A stretch of DNA of 64,000 bases, taken from NCBI RefSeq assembly GCF_000785105.2, contig NZ_CP018906.1, positions 1,488,001 through 1,552,000 on the forward strand, read 5' to 3'. A model generated the notes under the pieces. The model saw only the letters and a list, made by a program, of their open reading frames with translations. It had not been told where the DNA came from and made no database searches. Shown here piece after piece: positions 53,108 to 62,339 of this stretch. This DNA is from Lentilactobacillus curieae. Lineage in GTDB: Bacteria; Bacillota; Bacilli; Lactobacillales; Lactobacillaceae. Position 1 is the first letter of the stretch; the number at the start of each line of letters is the position of its first letter. Made by a program: the position numbers and the translations under genes.

Positions 53108-53842
53108 TTATTTATTATTAATTCTTTGCTTAGCCACATCAGCCAAGTACTTTGGCAAAATCGCTAATCGTTTAAAGCGACTTGGCTCTTTAATTGCTCG
53201 GTACAGCCATTCGAGCTTGAGATCCTGCCACTTCTTTGGAGCTCGTTTAACGTTACCAGTTAACACATCGAATGAGCCACCAATTCCCATGAATAAAGCC
53301 TCAGCCTTGTTGATGTTACGACTAATGAACTCTTCTTGTTTGGGAGAACCGGTTGCAACAAATACCATATCAGGATCTGCTTGACGAATTGCCTCTGCGA
53401 CCGCCTGTTCATCTGTGAAGTAGCCGTCCTGAGTTCCGCCAATTATCAGACCTGGATATTCGCGAGAGACAATCTTGCGTAAATCAGCAATAACGTTAGG
53501 CTTGGCACCGACAAAAAATGCCGTCTTTTGGTTGTCTGATCCCCACTTGAGCATTCTGGTAAATACATCGTATCCCGCTACTCTTTCTGATAATGGGGTA
53601 GCGAGTAGTTTTGCACCTAAAATAATGCCAATGCCATCGGGGATGGTGTAGTCCGCATTATTGATTAGGTGGGCGAATTTCTTGTGTTCATTTGCGTACA
53701 TCACAATCTCTGGATTAGCAGTGACAACAAAGGTTCGTAGATGGTTGTCAATCCGTTTAGTGAGTACACGGACAAAGTTGTCTAGGGTGGTATCATCAAA
53801 ATTAATTCCTAAAATTGAAACCTGATTCATTGGTTCAGTCAT
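53108..53842 (-). CDS. tagA: WecG/TagA-family N-acetylmannosaminyltransferase
   Basis: Transfers ManNAc to lipid-linked GlcNAc, the first committed step in wall teichoic acid linkage-unit synthesis. The 244-residue GT26 protein has VTANPEIVMYA, ADYTIPDGIGI (catalytic Asp region), LSERVAGYDV and FVATGSPKQEEFI. ATG 53842 is chosen because GAAAGGA lies seven bases upstream; an in-frame ATG at 53860 overlaps that site. It is alone on this strand and divergent from pncB. Confidence 0.92.
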   Translation of the reverse strand: MTEPMNQVSILGINFDDTTLDNFVRVLTKRIDNHLRTFVVTANPEIVMYANEHKKFAHLINNADYTIPDGIGIILGAKLLATPLSERVAGYDVFTRMLKWGSDNQKTAFFVGAKPNVIADLRKIVSREYPGLIIGGTQDGYFTDEQAVAEAIRQADPDMVFVATGSPKQEEFISRNINKAEALFMGIGGSFDVLTGNVKRAPKKWQDLKLEWLYRAIKEPSRFKRLAILPKYLADVAKQRINNK

Positions 53843-53880
53843 ATGTAATTCCTTTCGCATTAAAAATAATGCAGTTTAAT

Positions 53881-53910
53881 TTGTCGCTAAGCAAAAATAA
53901 ATGCTAGAAT
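53881..53910 (+). promoter_or_regulatory. pncB-nadE promoter
   Basis: TTGTCG (53881-53886), 18-base spacer, TAGAAT (53905-53910) with the extended -10 TGC before it. Confidence 0.7.
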
Positions 53911-53913
53911 TAA

Positions 53914-53936
53914 GGATAATTATATATCAATTATCC
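53914..53936 (+). promoter_or_regulatory. Inverted repeat between pncB promoter and start
   Basis: GGATAAT-(9)-ATTATCC, a perfect 7-bp inverted repeat at the expected transcription start, just before the AGGAGG site. A likely operator for a NAD-responsive regulator, or a small hairpin; the protein is unknown. Confidence 0.5.
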
Positions 53937-53948
53937 CAGGAGGATACG

Positions 53949-55430
53949 GTGATTACCATGTCAGATGAAACTAATTTAACTCTACATACAGATTTTTACG
54001 AAATCAACATGATGGCGACATACTTTGAAAAAAATATGGAAAATCGTCATGCTGTGTTTGAGGTGTTCTTCAGAAACTTACCTTTTGGAAATGGTTATGC
54101 AGTGTACGCTGGCCTAGAACACATAATTAAGTACATCAATGAACTGAACTTCACTGATGAAGATATTGATTACTTGCGTGAAGTTACGGATTATCCAGAA
54201 TCATTTTTGGAATATCTTCGTAACTTTAAGTTTAAAGGTGATATTCGCTCAGCACTTGAAGGGGATCTTGTCTTTAACAACGAACCAATTTTACAGGTTG
54301 AAGGAACCCTTGCTGAATGTCAGTTGGTTGAAACGGCAATTCTGAACATGATCAATTACCAGACGTTAATTGCAACTAAGGCTTCTCGGATTCGAGTTGC
54401 TGTTGGTGATGATCCGCTGATGGAATTTGGTAGTCGGCGTGCTCAAGAAGTATCCGCAGCCCTTTGGGGAACTAGAGCTGCCGTTATTGGTGGCTTTGAC
54501 TCAACGTCTAACGTCCTTGCAGGCAAGATGTTTGGAATTCCAATTAGCGGTACCCATGCCCATTCAATGGTTGAAGCATTTGGGAATGATTATGATGCCT
54601 TCAAGGCGTACGCTTCAACTCATCATGACTGTGTATTTTTAGTTGATACCTATGACACTTTGAGGAGTGGGGTGCCATCAGCAATCAAAGTCGCTGATGA
54701 AATGGGAGACAAAATCAACTTCCAAGGTGTCAGAATTGATTCTGGTGACATGGCCTACATGTCGAAACGCGTTCGTGAATTGTTGGATCAAGCTGGTTAT
54801 CCAGATGCTAAAATCTACGCATCAAATGACCTGGACGAAAACACGATTGCAAGTTTAAAAATGCAACACGCTAAAATTGATATTTGGGGTGTTGGAACCA
54901 AAGTAATTACTGCGTTTGATCAACCCGCACTTGGCGCCGTTTACAAGATGGTTAGCTGTGAAGACGAGAATGGTCAGATGATTGACACCATCAAGATTTC
55001 AAGTAACGCTGAAAAGGTTTCTACTCCAGGAAAGAAACAAGTATGGCGAATTACTGACAAGGAGGATGGTAAGTCTGAAGGTGATTACGTGACCCTTCAC
55101 GATGAAGATCCTCGTAAGGAAGATTCAATTTTCATGTTCCACCCACAATACACGTACATTAATAAGACAGTTTCAAACTTTGATGCTCGTCCACTTCTTC
55201 AAGATATCTTCGTTGGTGGAGAGCAAGTTTATAAACAACCAACATTGAAAGAGATTCAAGCTTATGCAAAGAGTGCTTTGGCTTCATTGTGGCCTGAGTA
55301 TAAGCGGGAGTTGAATCCTGAAGATTATCCGGTTGACTTATCTCAAAAGTGTTGGGATAACAAAAAGAAAATTATTGAAAAAGTTCACAGTTACGTTCAA
55401 AAAATCAAGTACGGTTCGGAGAAAAATTAA
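53949..55430 (+). CDS. pncB: Nicotinate phosphoribosyltransferase
   Basis: Converts nicotinate and PRPP to nicotinate mononucleotide in NAD salvage. The 493-residue protein has [13 protein letters not shown] near the N-terminus, EFGSRRAQE, the GTHAHSMV segment and [14 protein letters not shown] 53949 is five bases after AGGAGG and is preferred to ATG 53958. nadE starts on its last stop base. The pair makes the organism able to use external nicotinate. Confidence 0.95.
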   Translation: MITMSDETNLTLHTDFYEINMMATYFEKNMENRHAVFEVFFRNLPFGNGYAVYAGLEHIIKYINELNFTDEDIDYLREVTDYPESFLEYLRNFKFKGDIRSALEGDLVFNNEPILQVEGTLAECQLVETAILNMINYQTLIATKASRIRVAVGDDPLMEFGSRRAQEVSAALWGTRAAVIGGFDSTSNVLAGKMFGIPISGTHAHSMVEAFGNDYDAFKAYASTHHDCVFLVDTYDTLRSGVPSAIKVADEMGDKINFQGVRIDSGDMAYMSKRVRELLDQAGYPDAKIYASNDLDENTIASLKMQHAKIDIWGVGTKVITAFDQPALGAVYKMVSCEDENGQMIDTIKISSNAEKVSTPGKKQVWRITDKEDGKSEGDYVTLHDEDPRKEDSIFMFHPQYTYINKTVSNFDARPLLQDIFVGGEQVYKQPTLKEIQAYAKSALASLWPEYKRELNPEDYPVDLSQKCWDNKKKIIEKVHSYVQKIKYGSEKN

Positions 55431-56257
55431 TGAGAGACAAACAAGCAAAGATAATCGCTGACTTGCGGGTTAGTTCAGAGATTGACCCTGAACAAGAAAT
55501 TCGCCGCAGTGTTGATTTTTTAAAAGATTACTTACTAAAATACTCATTTTTAAAGGGCTTAGTTTTGGGCATTTCTGGTGGCCAAGACTCCACATTAGCG
55601 GGAAAACTATCACAGATGGCCATCTCAGAGCTTAGGGATGAAACTGGTGACATGAGCTACCAATTTACAGCTGTTCGGTTGCCATATGGCGTGCAGGCAG
55701 ATGAATCTGATGCCTTAGCTGCCATTGAGTTCATGCAAGCAGATAACGTGGCACGGGTGGACATTAAGCCAACTGTAGATGAAGCGGTAAAGTCAGTTGC
55801 TGCAAACAACATTGAAATTTCTGACTTTAACAAGGGAAATATTAAAGCTCGTCAACGAATGATCGCTCAGTACGCAATCGCATCAGCTAAGTCTGCAGCT
55901 GTAGTTGGTACTGATCATGCTGCAGAAGCGGTTACCGGTTTTTATACTAAGTTTGGTGACGGAGCAGCAGACATTACCCCGCTTTGGCGATTAGATAAGC
56001 GCCAAGGAAGAAGTCTACTTGAATATCTCGATGCCCCTAAGCATCTTTATGAAAAGACGCCCACGGCTGATCTTGAGGAAGATCGACCAGCACTTCCTGA
56101 TGAAGTTGCTTTAGGCGTTTCATATACAGACATCGATAACTATCTAGAGGGGCATGAAGTTTCAGACCATGCTGCAGAGATTATTGAAGGTTGGTATGAC
56201 AAAACAGCTCATAAGCGCCACACACCAATTAATGTTTACGATAATTTTTGGAAGTAA
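55430..56257 (+). CDS. nadE: NH3-dependent NAD synthetase
   Basis: Amidates nicotinate adenine dinucleotide to NAD. The 275-residue protein has the PP-loop [15 protein letters not shown] (49-55 SGGQDST), the FTAVRLPYG segment, [13 protein letters not shown] and [14 protein letters not shown]. It lacks a glutaminase domain and therefore uses ammonia. Its start overlaps the pncB stop by one base. Confidence 0.96.
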   Translation: MRDKQAKIIADLRVSSEIDPEQEIRRSVDFLKDYLLKYSFLKGLVLGISGGQDSTLAGKLSQMAISELRDETGDMSYQFTAVRLPYGVQADESDALAAIEFMQADNVARVDIKPTVDEAVKSVAANNIEISDFNKGNIKARQRMIAQYAIASAKSAAVVGTDHAAEAVTGFYTKFGDGAADITPLWRLDKRQGRSLLEYLDAPKHLYEKTPTADLEEDRPALPDEVALGVSYTDIDNYLEGHEVSDHAAEIIEGWYDKTAHKRHTPINVYDNFWK

Positions 56258-56261
56258 AATC

Positions 56262-56291
56262 GTGACAAAAGAAATGGCTTATGGGTATAAT
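56262..56291 (+). promoter_or_regulatory. Promoter of riboswitch-ATPase unit
   Basis: GTGACA (56262-56267), 18-base spacer, TATAAT (56286-56291). Confidence 0.65.
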
Positions 56292-56302
56292 CATTATTAA
56301 AA

Positions 56303-56427
56303 GAGGGAGTAACCAGCGACTAAGTCGTGACTATCTCGTCAACGTGAAATCAATGTGATTTCCGGGATATCTTAAATGGTGAGACTTATGCAATTCAGTT
56401 ACTGGATTCGTAAGTCTCTTTTTCTTT
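56303..56427 (+). promoter_or_regulatory. yybP-ykoY manganese riboswitch with terminator
   Basis: Features in order: GAGGGAGTAACC; a GCGAC/GTCGT hairpin; the conserved loop TCGTCAAC; a GAAATC/GATTTC hairpin; CCGGGATA, whose GATA pairs with the earlier TATC; then GGTGAGACTT. These match the yybP-ykoY (Mn2+) aptamer, e.g. its GGGGAGTAG, CGTCA, CCGG and AAGACC landmarks. GAGACTTATG (56381-56390) also pairs with CGTAAGTCTC (56409-56418), followed by TTTTTCTTT: a terminator competing with aptamer closure. Confidence 0.8.
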
Positions 56428-56441
56428 AGAGGAGGAAAGCA

Positions 56442-59105
56442 ATGGCGGAAGCAAGAAAGACAATTTATCAATTGTCGGAAGATGAAGTACTATCGAAGGT
56501 TAGTGCCACCAAGAACGGTTTAAATAACGAAGAGGTTAAGGCAAGACAAGAAGAATTTGGTTTTAACCGACTGCAAGCCCAAAAGCGAACAACCATTTTG
56601 CAAAAGTTCATTGAGCAATTTAAAGACTTAATGATTATCATTTTGATTGTCGCTGCGATTATTGCCGGGATTGCCGGCGAACATATTGATGCAATTATTA
56701 TTATTGCGGTGGTTATTTTAAACGCAATTTTTGGTGTTTTTCAGGAAGCTAAGGCAGAAAATGCAATTGATTCCTTGAAGCAAATGTCCGCACCGATGGC
56801 GACTGTTTTAAGAAATGGTCAGACTGAGTCGGTTAAAAGTGAGGACATTGTTCCTGGAGACATTGTGTTGCTTGAAGCAGGGGATGTTGTTCCTGCTGAT
56901 TTGAGATTACTGGAAGCAAATTCCTTAAAGATTGAAGAGGCAGCTTTGACTGGTGAATCAGTTCCCGTTGATAAATCGGTTGCCGCAATCAAGGATGCTG
57001 ATCTTCCACTTGGTGATCGTGACAACTTGGCCTTCATGAACAGTAACGTGACTACTGGTCGTGGGGTTGGGGTTGCGGTTTACACCGGGATGAATACAGA
57101 AGTTGGTAAAATTGCTCACATGCTGAATACCACTGAAGAGCAGACTACTCCATTGCAAGAAAACTTAAAGTCACTTGGTAAGATGTTGACTTGGTTGATT
57201 TTAGTAATCGCTGTGATTACGTTTGCCGTAGGGATGTTCAGAGGCTCAGAAAGCTTGCTAAACATGTTGCTAACAGCTATTTCATTGGCCGTTGCAGCCA
57301 TTCCTGAAGGTTTACCAGCAATTGTTACAGTTACATTGGCTTTAGGAACCCAACAGATGGCTCGGAATAATGCCTTAATTAGAAAATTACCAGCTGTTGA
57401 AACCTTAGGAAGTACCGACATTATTTGTTCAGATAAAACTGGGACTCTAACCCAAAATAAAATGACGGTTGAAAAGGTATTCTTAAATGAACAGTTAACT
57501 GATGCGGGTTCAACAGAAGTCAACCTCGATGATCGATTAGCCCAAATTATGATCTTAAACAACGATACTAAGTTCCAGTCGGGCGAACTTGTTGGTGACC
57601 CAACTGAAACGGCGTTGATTCAATATTATTTAGATAAGAAATTACCAGTTAACGACTTTTTGGCTGAACACGAGCGGGTTGCTGAAATTCCGTTTGATTC
57701 AGAAAGAAAGCTAATGTCCACTTTTAACAAGTATCCTGACGGTTCAATTCAGATGAACATGAAGGGTGCTCCTGACCAGCTATTGATGCGAGTTACTAAA
57801 ATCGTGGACAATGGTGAGGTTCGTGACATCACTGATGATGATTTAGCAAAAATCAGAGAAACTAATCATGACTTAGCAACATCAGCATTGCGGGTGCTAG
57901 GCTTTGCCTATAAACCAGTTGATCAGGTTCCAACCGAGCTCACTTCAGAAGCCCAAGAAAACGACATGATTTTTGTTGGTTTAATTGGAATGATCGATCC
58001 TGAACGACCAGAGGTATACCAAGCCGTTGCCGAAGCTAAGACAGCCGGAATCAAGTCAATCATGATTACCGGTGACCATCAAGATACCGCCCAAGCAATT
58101 TCGGGTCGTCTAGGAATTATCGATGATCCCAATGACACTAGCTCTGTTATGAGCGGTGCTGAGTTGGAAGAGATGTCTGATGCTGACTTTGAAAAACGAG
58201 TAGAAAACGTTTCTGTTTACGCTCGGGTGGCACCTGAGCACAAAGTTCGGATTGTTAAGGCATGGCAAAAGAAGGGGAAGGTTGTTGCGATGACCGGAGA
58301 CGGTGTTAACGATGCCCCAGCCCTGAAAACTGCCGATATTGGTGTTGGAATGGGAATCACTGGTACAGAGGTTTCAAAGGAAGCGTCTGATATGGTTCTG
58401 GCAGATGACAACTTCGCCACTATCGTTACGGCTGTTAAAGCTGGTAGAAAAGTGTTTGCTAACATTCAAAAGGCATTGCAATACCTCTTATCAGCTAACT
58501 TGGGTGAAGTTTTAACCTTGTTTGTTATGACGTTGATGGGATGGCAAATTTTAGCCCCTGTTCAAATCCTTTGGATTAACTTGGTTACTGATACTTTCCC
58601 AGCGATTGCCTTAGGAGTTGAGCCGGCTGAACCAGGAATTATGAAACGCAAGCCTCGGGGAAGAACATCAAACTTCTTGTCCGGTGGGATAATGACCAAT
58701 ATTTTATATCAAGGTTTATTTGAAGGAATCATCACGCTTGCGGTTTATGCATTCGCAATCGCTAACCCAGTGCACAGTTCAGAAGCATTGGCCCATGCTG
58801 ATGCGTTAACGATGGCGTACGCAACACTAGGTTTAATTCAGCTATTCCACGCATTTAACTCGAAGACGATTCATCAATCAATCTTCACTGTGGGGATGTT
58901 TAAAAACAAATTCTTCAATTGGGCAATGGTCGCATCAACAATTTTATTGATTGCTACTATCGCAGTTCCTGGATTTAACAAGATGTTCCACGTAACTCCA
59001 TTAGTTTCTTCTCAATGGATGGTCGTACTTTTCGGTGGAATTATGATTGTTATCATCACAGAAGTAGTAAAATGGGTACAGCGTCATGTGCTCCATGAAG
59101 AATAA
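56442..59105 (+). CDS. P-type cation ATPase (P2A), probable Mn2+/Ca2+ exporter
   Basis: An 887-residue membrane pump of the SERCA/PMR1 group. Visible: TGES near 169, the transmembrane 4 ion motif PEGLPA near 288, the phosphorylation site SDKTGTLT (Asp about 331), KGAPD, and GDGVNDAPALK near 619, with about ten membrane segments. Automatic names would say calcium ATPase. The manganese riboswitch in its leader argues for Mn2+ efflux or Mn/Ca exchange, as for YoaB-type pumps of lactic acid bacteria. GGAGG precedes the ATG. The next gene follows after 17 bases. Confidence 0.93.
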   Translation: MAEARKTIYQLSEDEVLSKVSATKNGLNNEEVKARQEEFGFNRLQAQKRTTILQKFIEQFKDLMIIILIVAAIIAGIAGEHIDAIIIIAVVILNAIFGVFQEAKAENAIDSLKQMSAPMATVLRNGQTESVKSEDIVPGDIVLLEAGDVVPADLRLLEANSLKIEEAALTGESVPVDKSVAAIKDADLPLGDRDNLAFMNSNVTTGRGVGVAVYTGMNTEVGKIAHMLNTTEEQTTPLQENLKSLGKMLTWLILVIAVITFAVGMFRGSESLLNMLLTAISLAVAAIPEGLPAIVTVTLALGTQQMARNNALIRKLPAVETLGSTDIICSDKTGTLTQNKMTVEKVFLNEQLTDAGSTEVNLDDRLAQIMILNNDTKFQSGELVGDPTETALIQYYLDKKLPVNDFLAEHERVAEIPFDSERKLMSTFNKYPDGSIQMNMKGAPDQLLMRVTKIVDNGEVRDITDDDLAKIRETNHDLATSALRVLGFAYKPVDQVPTELTSEAQENDMIFVGLIGMIDPERPEVYQAVAEAKTAGIKSIMITGDHQDTAQAISGRLGIIDDPNDTSSVMSGAELEEMSDADFEKRVENVSVYARVAPEHKVRIVKAWQKKGKVVAMTGDGVNDAPALKTADIGVGMGITGTEVSKEASDMVLADDNFATIVTAVKAGRKVFANIQKALQYLLSANLGEVLTLFVMTLMGWQILAPVQILWINLVTDTFPAIALGVEPAEPGIMKRKPRGRTSNFLSGGIMTNILYQGLFEGIITLAVYAFAIANPVHSSEALAHADALTMAYATLGLIQLFHAFNSKTIHQSIFTVGMFKNKFFNWAMVASTILLIATIAVPGFNKMFHVTPLVSSQWMVVLFGGIMIVIITEVVKWVQRHVLHEE

Positions 59106-59122
59106 TTAAGGTGGGAATTTAA

Positions 59123-59557
59123 GTGAAACAAAGAGACGTACAAACTTACGCAAAGGTTATTTCAGACGTTATCGACTTTACAGGTACTAATGGTGAGGAC
59201 CTTAACGCAGATTTTGAGACACTAAGAAAGGCAGTCGATAATGATTCTGTCAGTGAAATTAGTGTTGCTGAACTAACTAGAATCAAGGATCATTTCCAAT
59301 CAGGAACTGATAAGTACCAGGAGAATGTTAACAAGCTTCAAAATGCATCCGTTCCAGTTAGAATTTTAGGCCGCCATAAAACAATGGTTGCTGCATATCA
59401 CGATTATGCTGATGCTTGCCAAAGCATGACTGACAGCATTGACGCTGATAATCAACAAATTGATACTGACAAGTTCAACCAGTCAGAAAAAGACCAAGAA
59501 AACTTTATTGATAAGTTTTCTAAGGCTGCGAACCGGGTCATGGGTAGCATAATGTAG
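59123..59557 (+). CDS. Uncharacterised helical protein cotranscribed with the ATPase
   Basis: A 144-residue soluble protein that I do not recognise. It is polar, rich in Asp, Gln and Lys, with no membrane segment or signal peptide, and should be mostly alpha-helical. Segments such as AELTRIKDHFQSGTDKYQEN and KTMVAAYHDYADACQSMTDS look amphipathic. The GTG start follows AAGGTGGG by eight bases. It lies 17 bases after the ATPase and before the terminator, so it is in the manganese-responsive transcript; a role in metal homeostasis is possible only by context. Confidence 0.75.
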   Translation: MKQRDVQTYAKVISDVIDFTGTNGEDLNADFETLRKAVDNDSVSEISVAELTRIKDHFQSGTDKYQENVNKLQNASVPVRILGRHKTMVAAYHDYADACQSMTDSIDADNQQIDTDKFNQSEKDQENFIDKFSKAANRVMGSIM

Positions 59558-59577
59558 GCAAACGCCGGAAATCAAAT

Positions 59578-59626
59578 TCAGCTAGCTCTTTTCAAGTCAC
59601 AAACTTGAGGGCTGGCTGTTTTTTTG
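59578..59626 (+). terminator. Terminator after 59123 gene
   Basis: CAGC..GC ... TCAAGT-cacaa-ACTTGA ... GC.GCTG stem followed by T7. Confidence 0.82.
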
Positions 59627-59696
59627 TCTAAATCTTACCTGTCACACTTGGCCAGAATGATATAATAATTAGTGAGAAAATTTTGAGGTGAATGTA

Positions 59697-61874
59697 GTGA
59701 CTGAATTAAGTAAAAAGGTAGTTGCTGAACTATCGGGGATTTCTAAATCTCAAGTGGATGCAACATTGAAGATGCTAGATGAAGGCGATACAGTTCCCTT
59801 CATTGCTAGGTACCGAAAGGAAAGAACCCATAATCTGGACGAAGTTCAAATTAGGGATATTCAAGATACAGCTAAGAAAATTCAGAACCTTGATAAGCGA
59901 AAAGAAGATGTGGTTAAAAAAATTGCTGAACAAGATCAGTTGACCCCTGGGTTAAAAACTAAGGTTCTCAATGCGGAGACTCTCCAACAAGTCGATGACC
60001 TGTATTTGCCATACAAACAAAAGCGGCGGACTAAGGCCACAATCGCTAAGGAACAAGGGATGATGCCAGTTGCTGAAGCGGTATTAACGTTTGCGGGCGA
60101 CATCAAACAGAAAATTAAAGCAGCAGTTGATCCTGATAAAGATTTAGCAACTGAAGAAGACGTAGTTGCTGGTGTTCATGAAATTTTAGCAGAGCAGATC
60201 GGTGAGCATGCGGAATACAGGGCGTGGATTCGTAAACAAACTTTAAGTAAGGGCGTGTTAGTCTCTAAAGTTAAGCCCAAGGTTAAGGACAGTGAGGATG
60301 CTCAAACTTACCAACAGTACTTTGATTTTGAGGAAAACGTCAAAACTGTTCCAGAATTTAGAGTATTAGCAATCAACCGGGGCGAGAAAGAAAAAATTCT
60401 TAGTGTTAAAATTTCAGTCGACGAAGATGAAATTACTAATTACCTCCACTTTAAGTTGATTGGCAACCACAATGATTACAATGCCGAAGTAATTGCAGAT
60501 GCCGCGGCGGATGCGTATAAACGGTTCATTGGCCCAGCCATCGAACGAGAAATTCGTGCTGAGCTTACTGAAAAGGCTGATGCCCATGCTATCGATGTGT
60601 TCGGAAAGAATCTGTACAATTTGTTAATGCAGGCACCTTTAAAGGGCAGAATTGTTATGGGGTTTGATCCGGCCTATCGGACAGGGTGCAAGCTAGCTGT
60701 GATTGACCAAAATGGTAAGTATTTGGGTAAGACGGTAATTTATCCCCATAAACCGGCATCCGAGTCTAAGCGCAAAGCAGCTAAGGGTGAATTTATCGAC
60801 TTTATCAATCAATTCAATGTTGAGATGATCGCCATTGGTAATGGAACGGCAAGTCGAGAATCAGAACAATTTGTTGCAGATGCGATTAAAGAAATAAAGC
60901 ACCCAATTTTTTACGTAATTGTTAATGAAGCTGGAGCATCAGTCTATTCTGCAAGTGAAGTTGCCAGAAGAGAATTTCCGGACTTCAGTGTTGAACAGCG
61001 ATCAGCAGTTAGTATCGGTCGTAGAATTCAGGATCCGTTGGCGGAACTGGTTAAAATTGATCCCCAGGCAATTGGCGTGGGTCAGTACCAACACGATGTT
61101 TCCCAAAAGGAATTGTCGGAAAAACTTGATCAAATTGTTGAAACTGCCGTTAACCAAGTTGGGATTAATTTAAATACCGCTAGTCCTGACCTGTTAGTCC
61201 ATATTTCTGGATTATCTAAGACGATTGCTACGAACATTGTTACTTATCGTAATGAAAATGGACGATTTAATGATCGTAAGCAATTGACAAAGGTTCCTAG
61301 GCTTGGACCGAAAGCATTTGAACAGTCAGTTGGGTTCCTGCGCATCATTGGTGGTAAAAATGCCTTTGACAACACTGATATTCATCCGGAAAGCTATGCT
61401 GCAGCAAATAAATTATTAAAGATGTTTGACTTGGATGAGTCTGACTTAGGTTCCCAAGCGGCAAAAGAAAAATTGATGAACGTAAATACTTCAGAATTGG
61501 CAACTCAATTGGATATTGGTGAAGCGACTCTAAAAGATATCATTAAAGGAATCGTTGCCCCAGGACGTGATCTTCGTGATGACATGCCCACTCCGTTACT
61601 GAAGCAGGATGTGTTGAAGATTAGTGACCTTCGTCCAGGGATGAAACTTCAAGGGACAGTTAGGAACGTTGTTGATTTTGGGGCATTCGTCGATATTGGG
61701 GTTAAACAAGATGGTTTAGTTCATATTTCTAAGCTAAGCAATAAGTTTGTTAAGGACCCCAGTACAGTTGTTGCTGTGGGAGACATCGTGAATGTTTACG
61801 TTGAATCAATTGATGAAAAACGCTCACGAATTCAGTTGTCAATGATTGAACCAAGTGCGTCAGAAAAGGAATAG
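59697..61874 (+). CDS. tex: Tex family RNA-binding transcription accessory protein
   Basis: A 725-residue nucleic-acid-binding protein with the Tex N-terminal domain (FIARYRKERTHNLDEVQ), YqgF-like RNase H fold in the middle (GFDPAYRTGCKLAVID), helix-hairpin-helix region (LNTASPDLLVHISGL) and a C-terminal S1 domain (about 645-715; VVDFGAFVDIGVKQDGLVHIS, in part). GTG 59697 is six bases after GAGGTG; the in-frame GTG at 59688 is inside that site. sprT-like follows two bases later. Confidence 0.95.
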   Translation: MTELSKKVVAELSGISKSQVDATLKMLDEGDTVPFIARYRKERTHNLDEVQIRDIQDTAKKIQNLDKRKEDVVKKIAEQDQLTPGLKTKVLNAETLQQVDDLYLPYKQKRRTKATIAKEQGMMPVAEAVLTFAGDIKQKIKAAVDPDKDLATEEDVVAGVHEILAEQIGEHAEYRAWIRKQTLSKGVLVSKVKPKVKDSEDAQTYQQYFDFEENVKTVPEFRVLAINRGEKEKILSVKISVDEDEITNYLHFKLIGNHNDYNAEVIADAAADAYKRFIGPAIEREIRAELTEKADAHAIDVFGKNLYNLLMQAPLKGRIVMGFDPAYRTGCKLAVIDQNGKYLGKTVIYPHKPASESKRKAAKGEFIDFINQFNVEMIAIGNGTASRESEQFVADAIKEIKHPIFYVIVNEAGASVYSASEVARREFPDFSVEQRSAVSIGRRIQDPLAELVKIDPQAIGVGQYQHDVSQKELSEKLDQIVETAVNQVGINLNTASPDLLVHISGLSKTIATNIVTYRNENGRFNDRKQLTKVPRLGPKAFEQSVGFLRIIGGKNAFDNTDIHPESYAAANKLLKMFDLDESDLGSQAAKEKLMNVNTSELATQLDIGEATLKDIIKGIVAPGRDLRDDMPTPLLKQDVLKISDLRPGMKLQGTVRNVVDFGAFVDIGVKQDGLVHISKLSNKFVKDPSTVVAVGDIVNVYVESIDEKRSRIQLSMIEPSASEKE

Positions 61875-61876
61875 AA

Positions 61877-62323
61877 TTGATAGATTCAGAATTACAACGA
61901 TTAGTTGAACAGGTTTCATTGGAATCCTTTGGTAAGCCCTTTTTACACCAGGCGTCCTTTAATGGCAGGTTAAAGACTACGGGTGGTAGGTATCGTCTAA
62001 ATGATCACAATATCGAAATCAATAGAAAAATAGCTGAACAGTATGGGCAAACGGTTCTTGTAGGGATTATTAAGCATGAACTTTGCCATTATCACCTTCA
62101 TTTATCTGGTCATTCTGGGAAGCATAACACCCCTGAGTTTAAAAACCTGTTGAAGGCTGTTGGGGGATCAAGGTTTGCGCCACCGGTTGGTAGTCCTTAT
62201 AAATATGGCTACGTTTGTGAGAAGTGTGGTCTAAAATACCAACGAAAGCGAAAAATTGACTTAAAAAAGTATGTTTGTGGCCGTTGTCGTGGTAAATTGA
62301 AATTAGTAGAAGAAATAAGCTAA
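61877..62323 (+). CDS. SprT-like zinc metalloprotease-fold protein
   Basis: A 148-residue protein of the SprT family (YdcK of B. subtilis). The zinc site HELCHYH (His 67, Glu 68, His 71) is followed by the C-terminal zinc ribbon YVCEKCGLKY ... YVCGRCRGK with four Cys. Its natural substrate is unknown. The TTG start is coupled to the tex stop. In B. subtilis the same pair ydcI(tex)-ydcK exists, supporting the call. Confidence 0.92.
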   Translation: MIDSELQRLVEQVSLESFGKPFLHQASFNGRLKTTGGRYRLNDHNIEINRKIAEQYGQTVLVGIIKHELCHYHLHLSGHSGKHNTPEFKNLLKAVGGSRFAPPVGSPYKYGYVCEKCGLKYQRKRKIDLKKYVCGRCRGKLKLVEEIS

Positions 62324-62339
62324 GAAAAGGGGAATTGTG

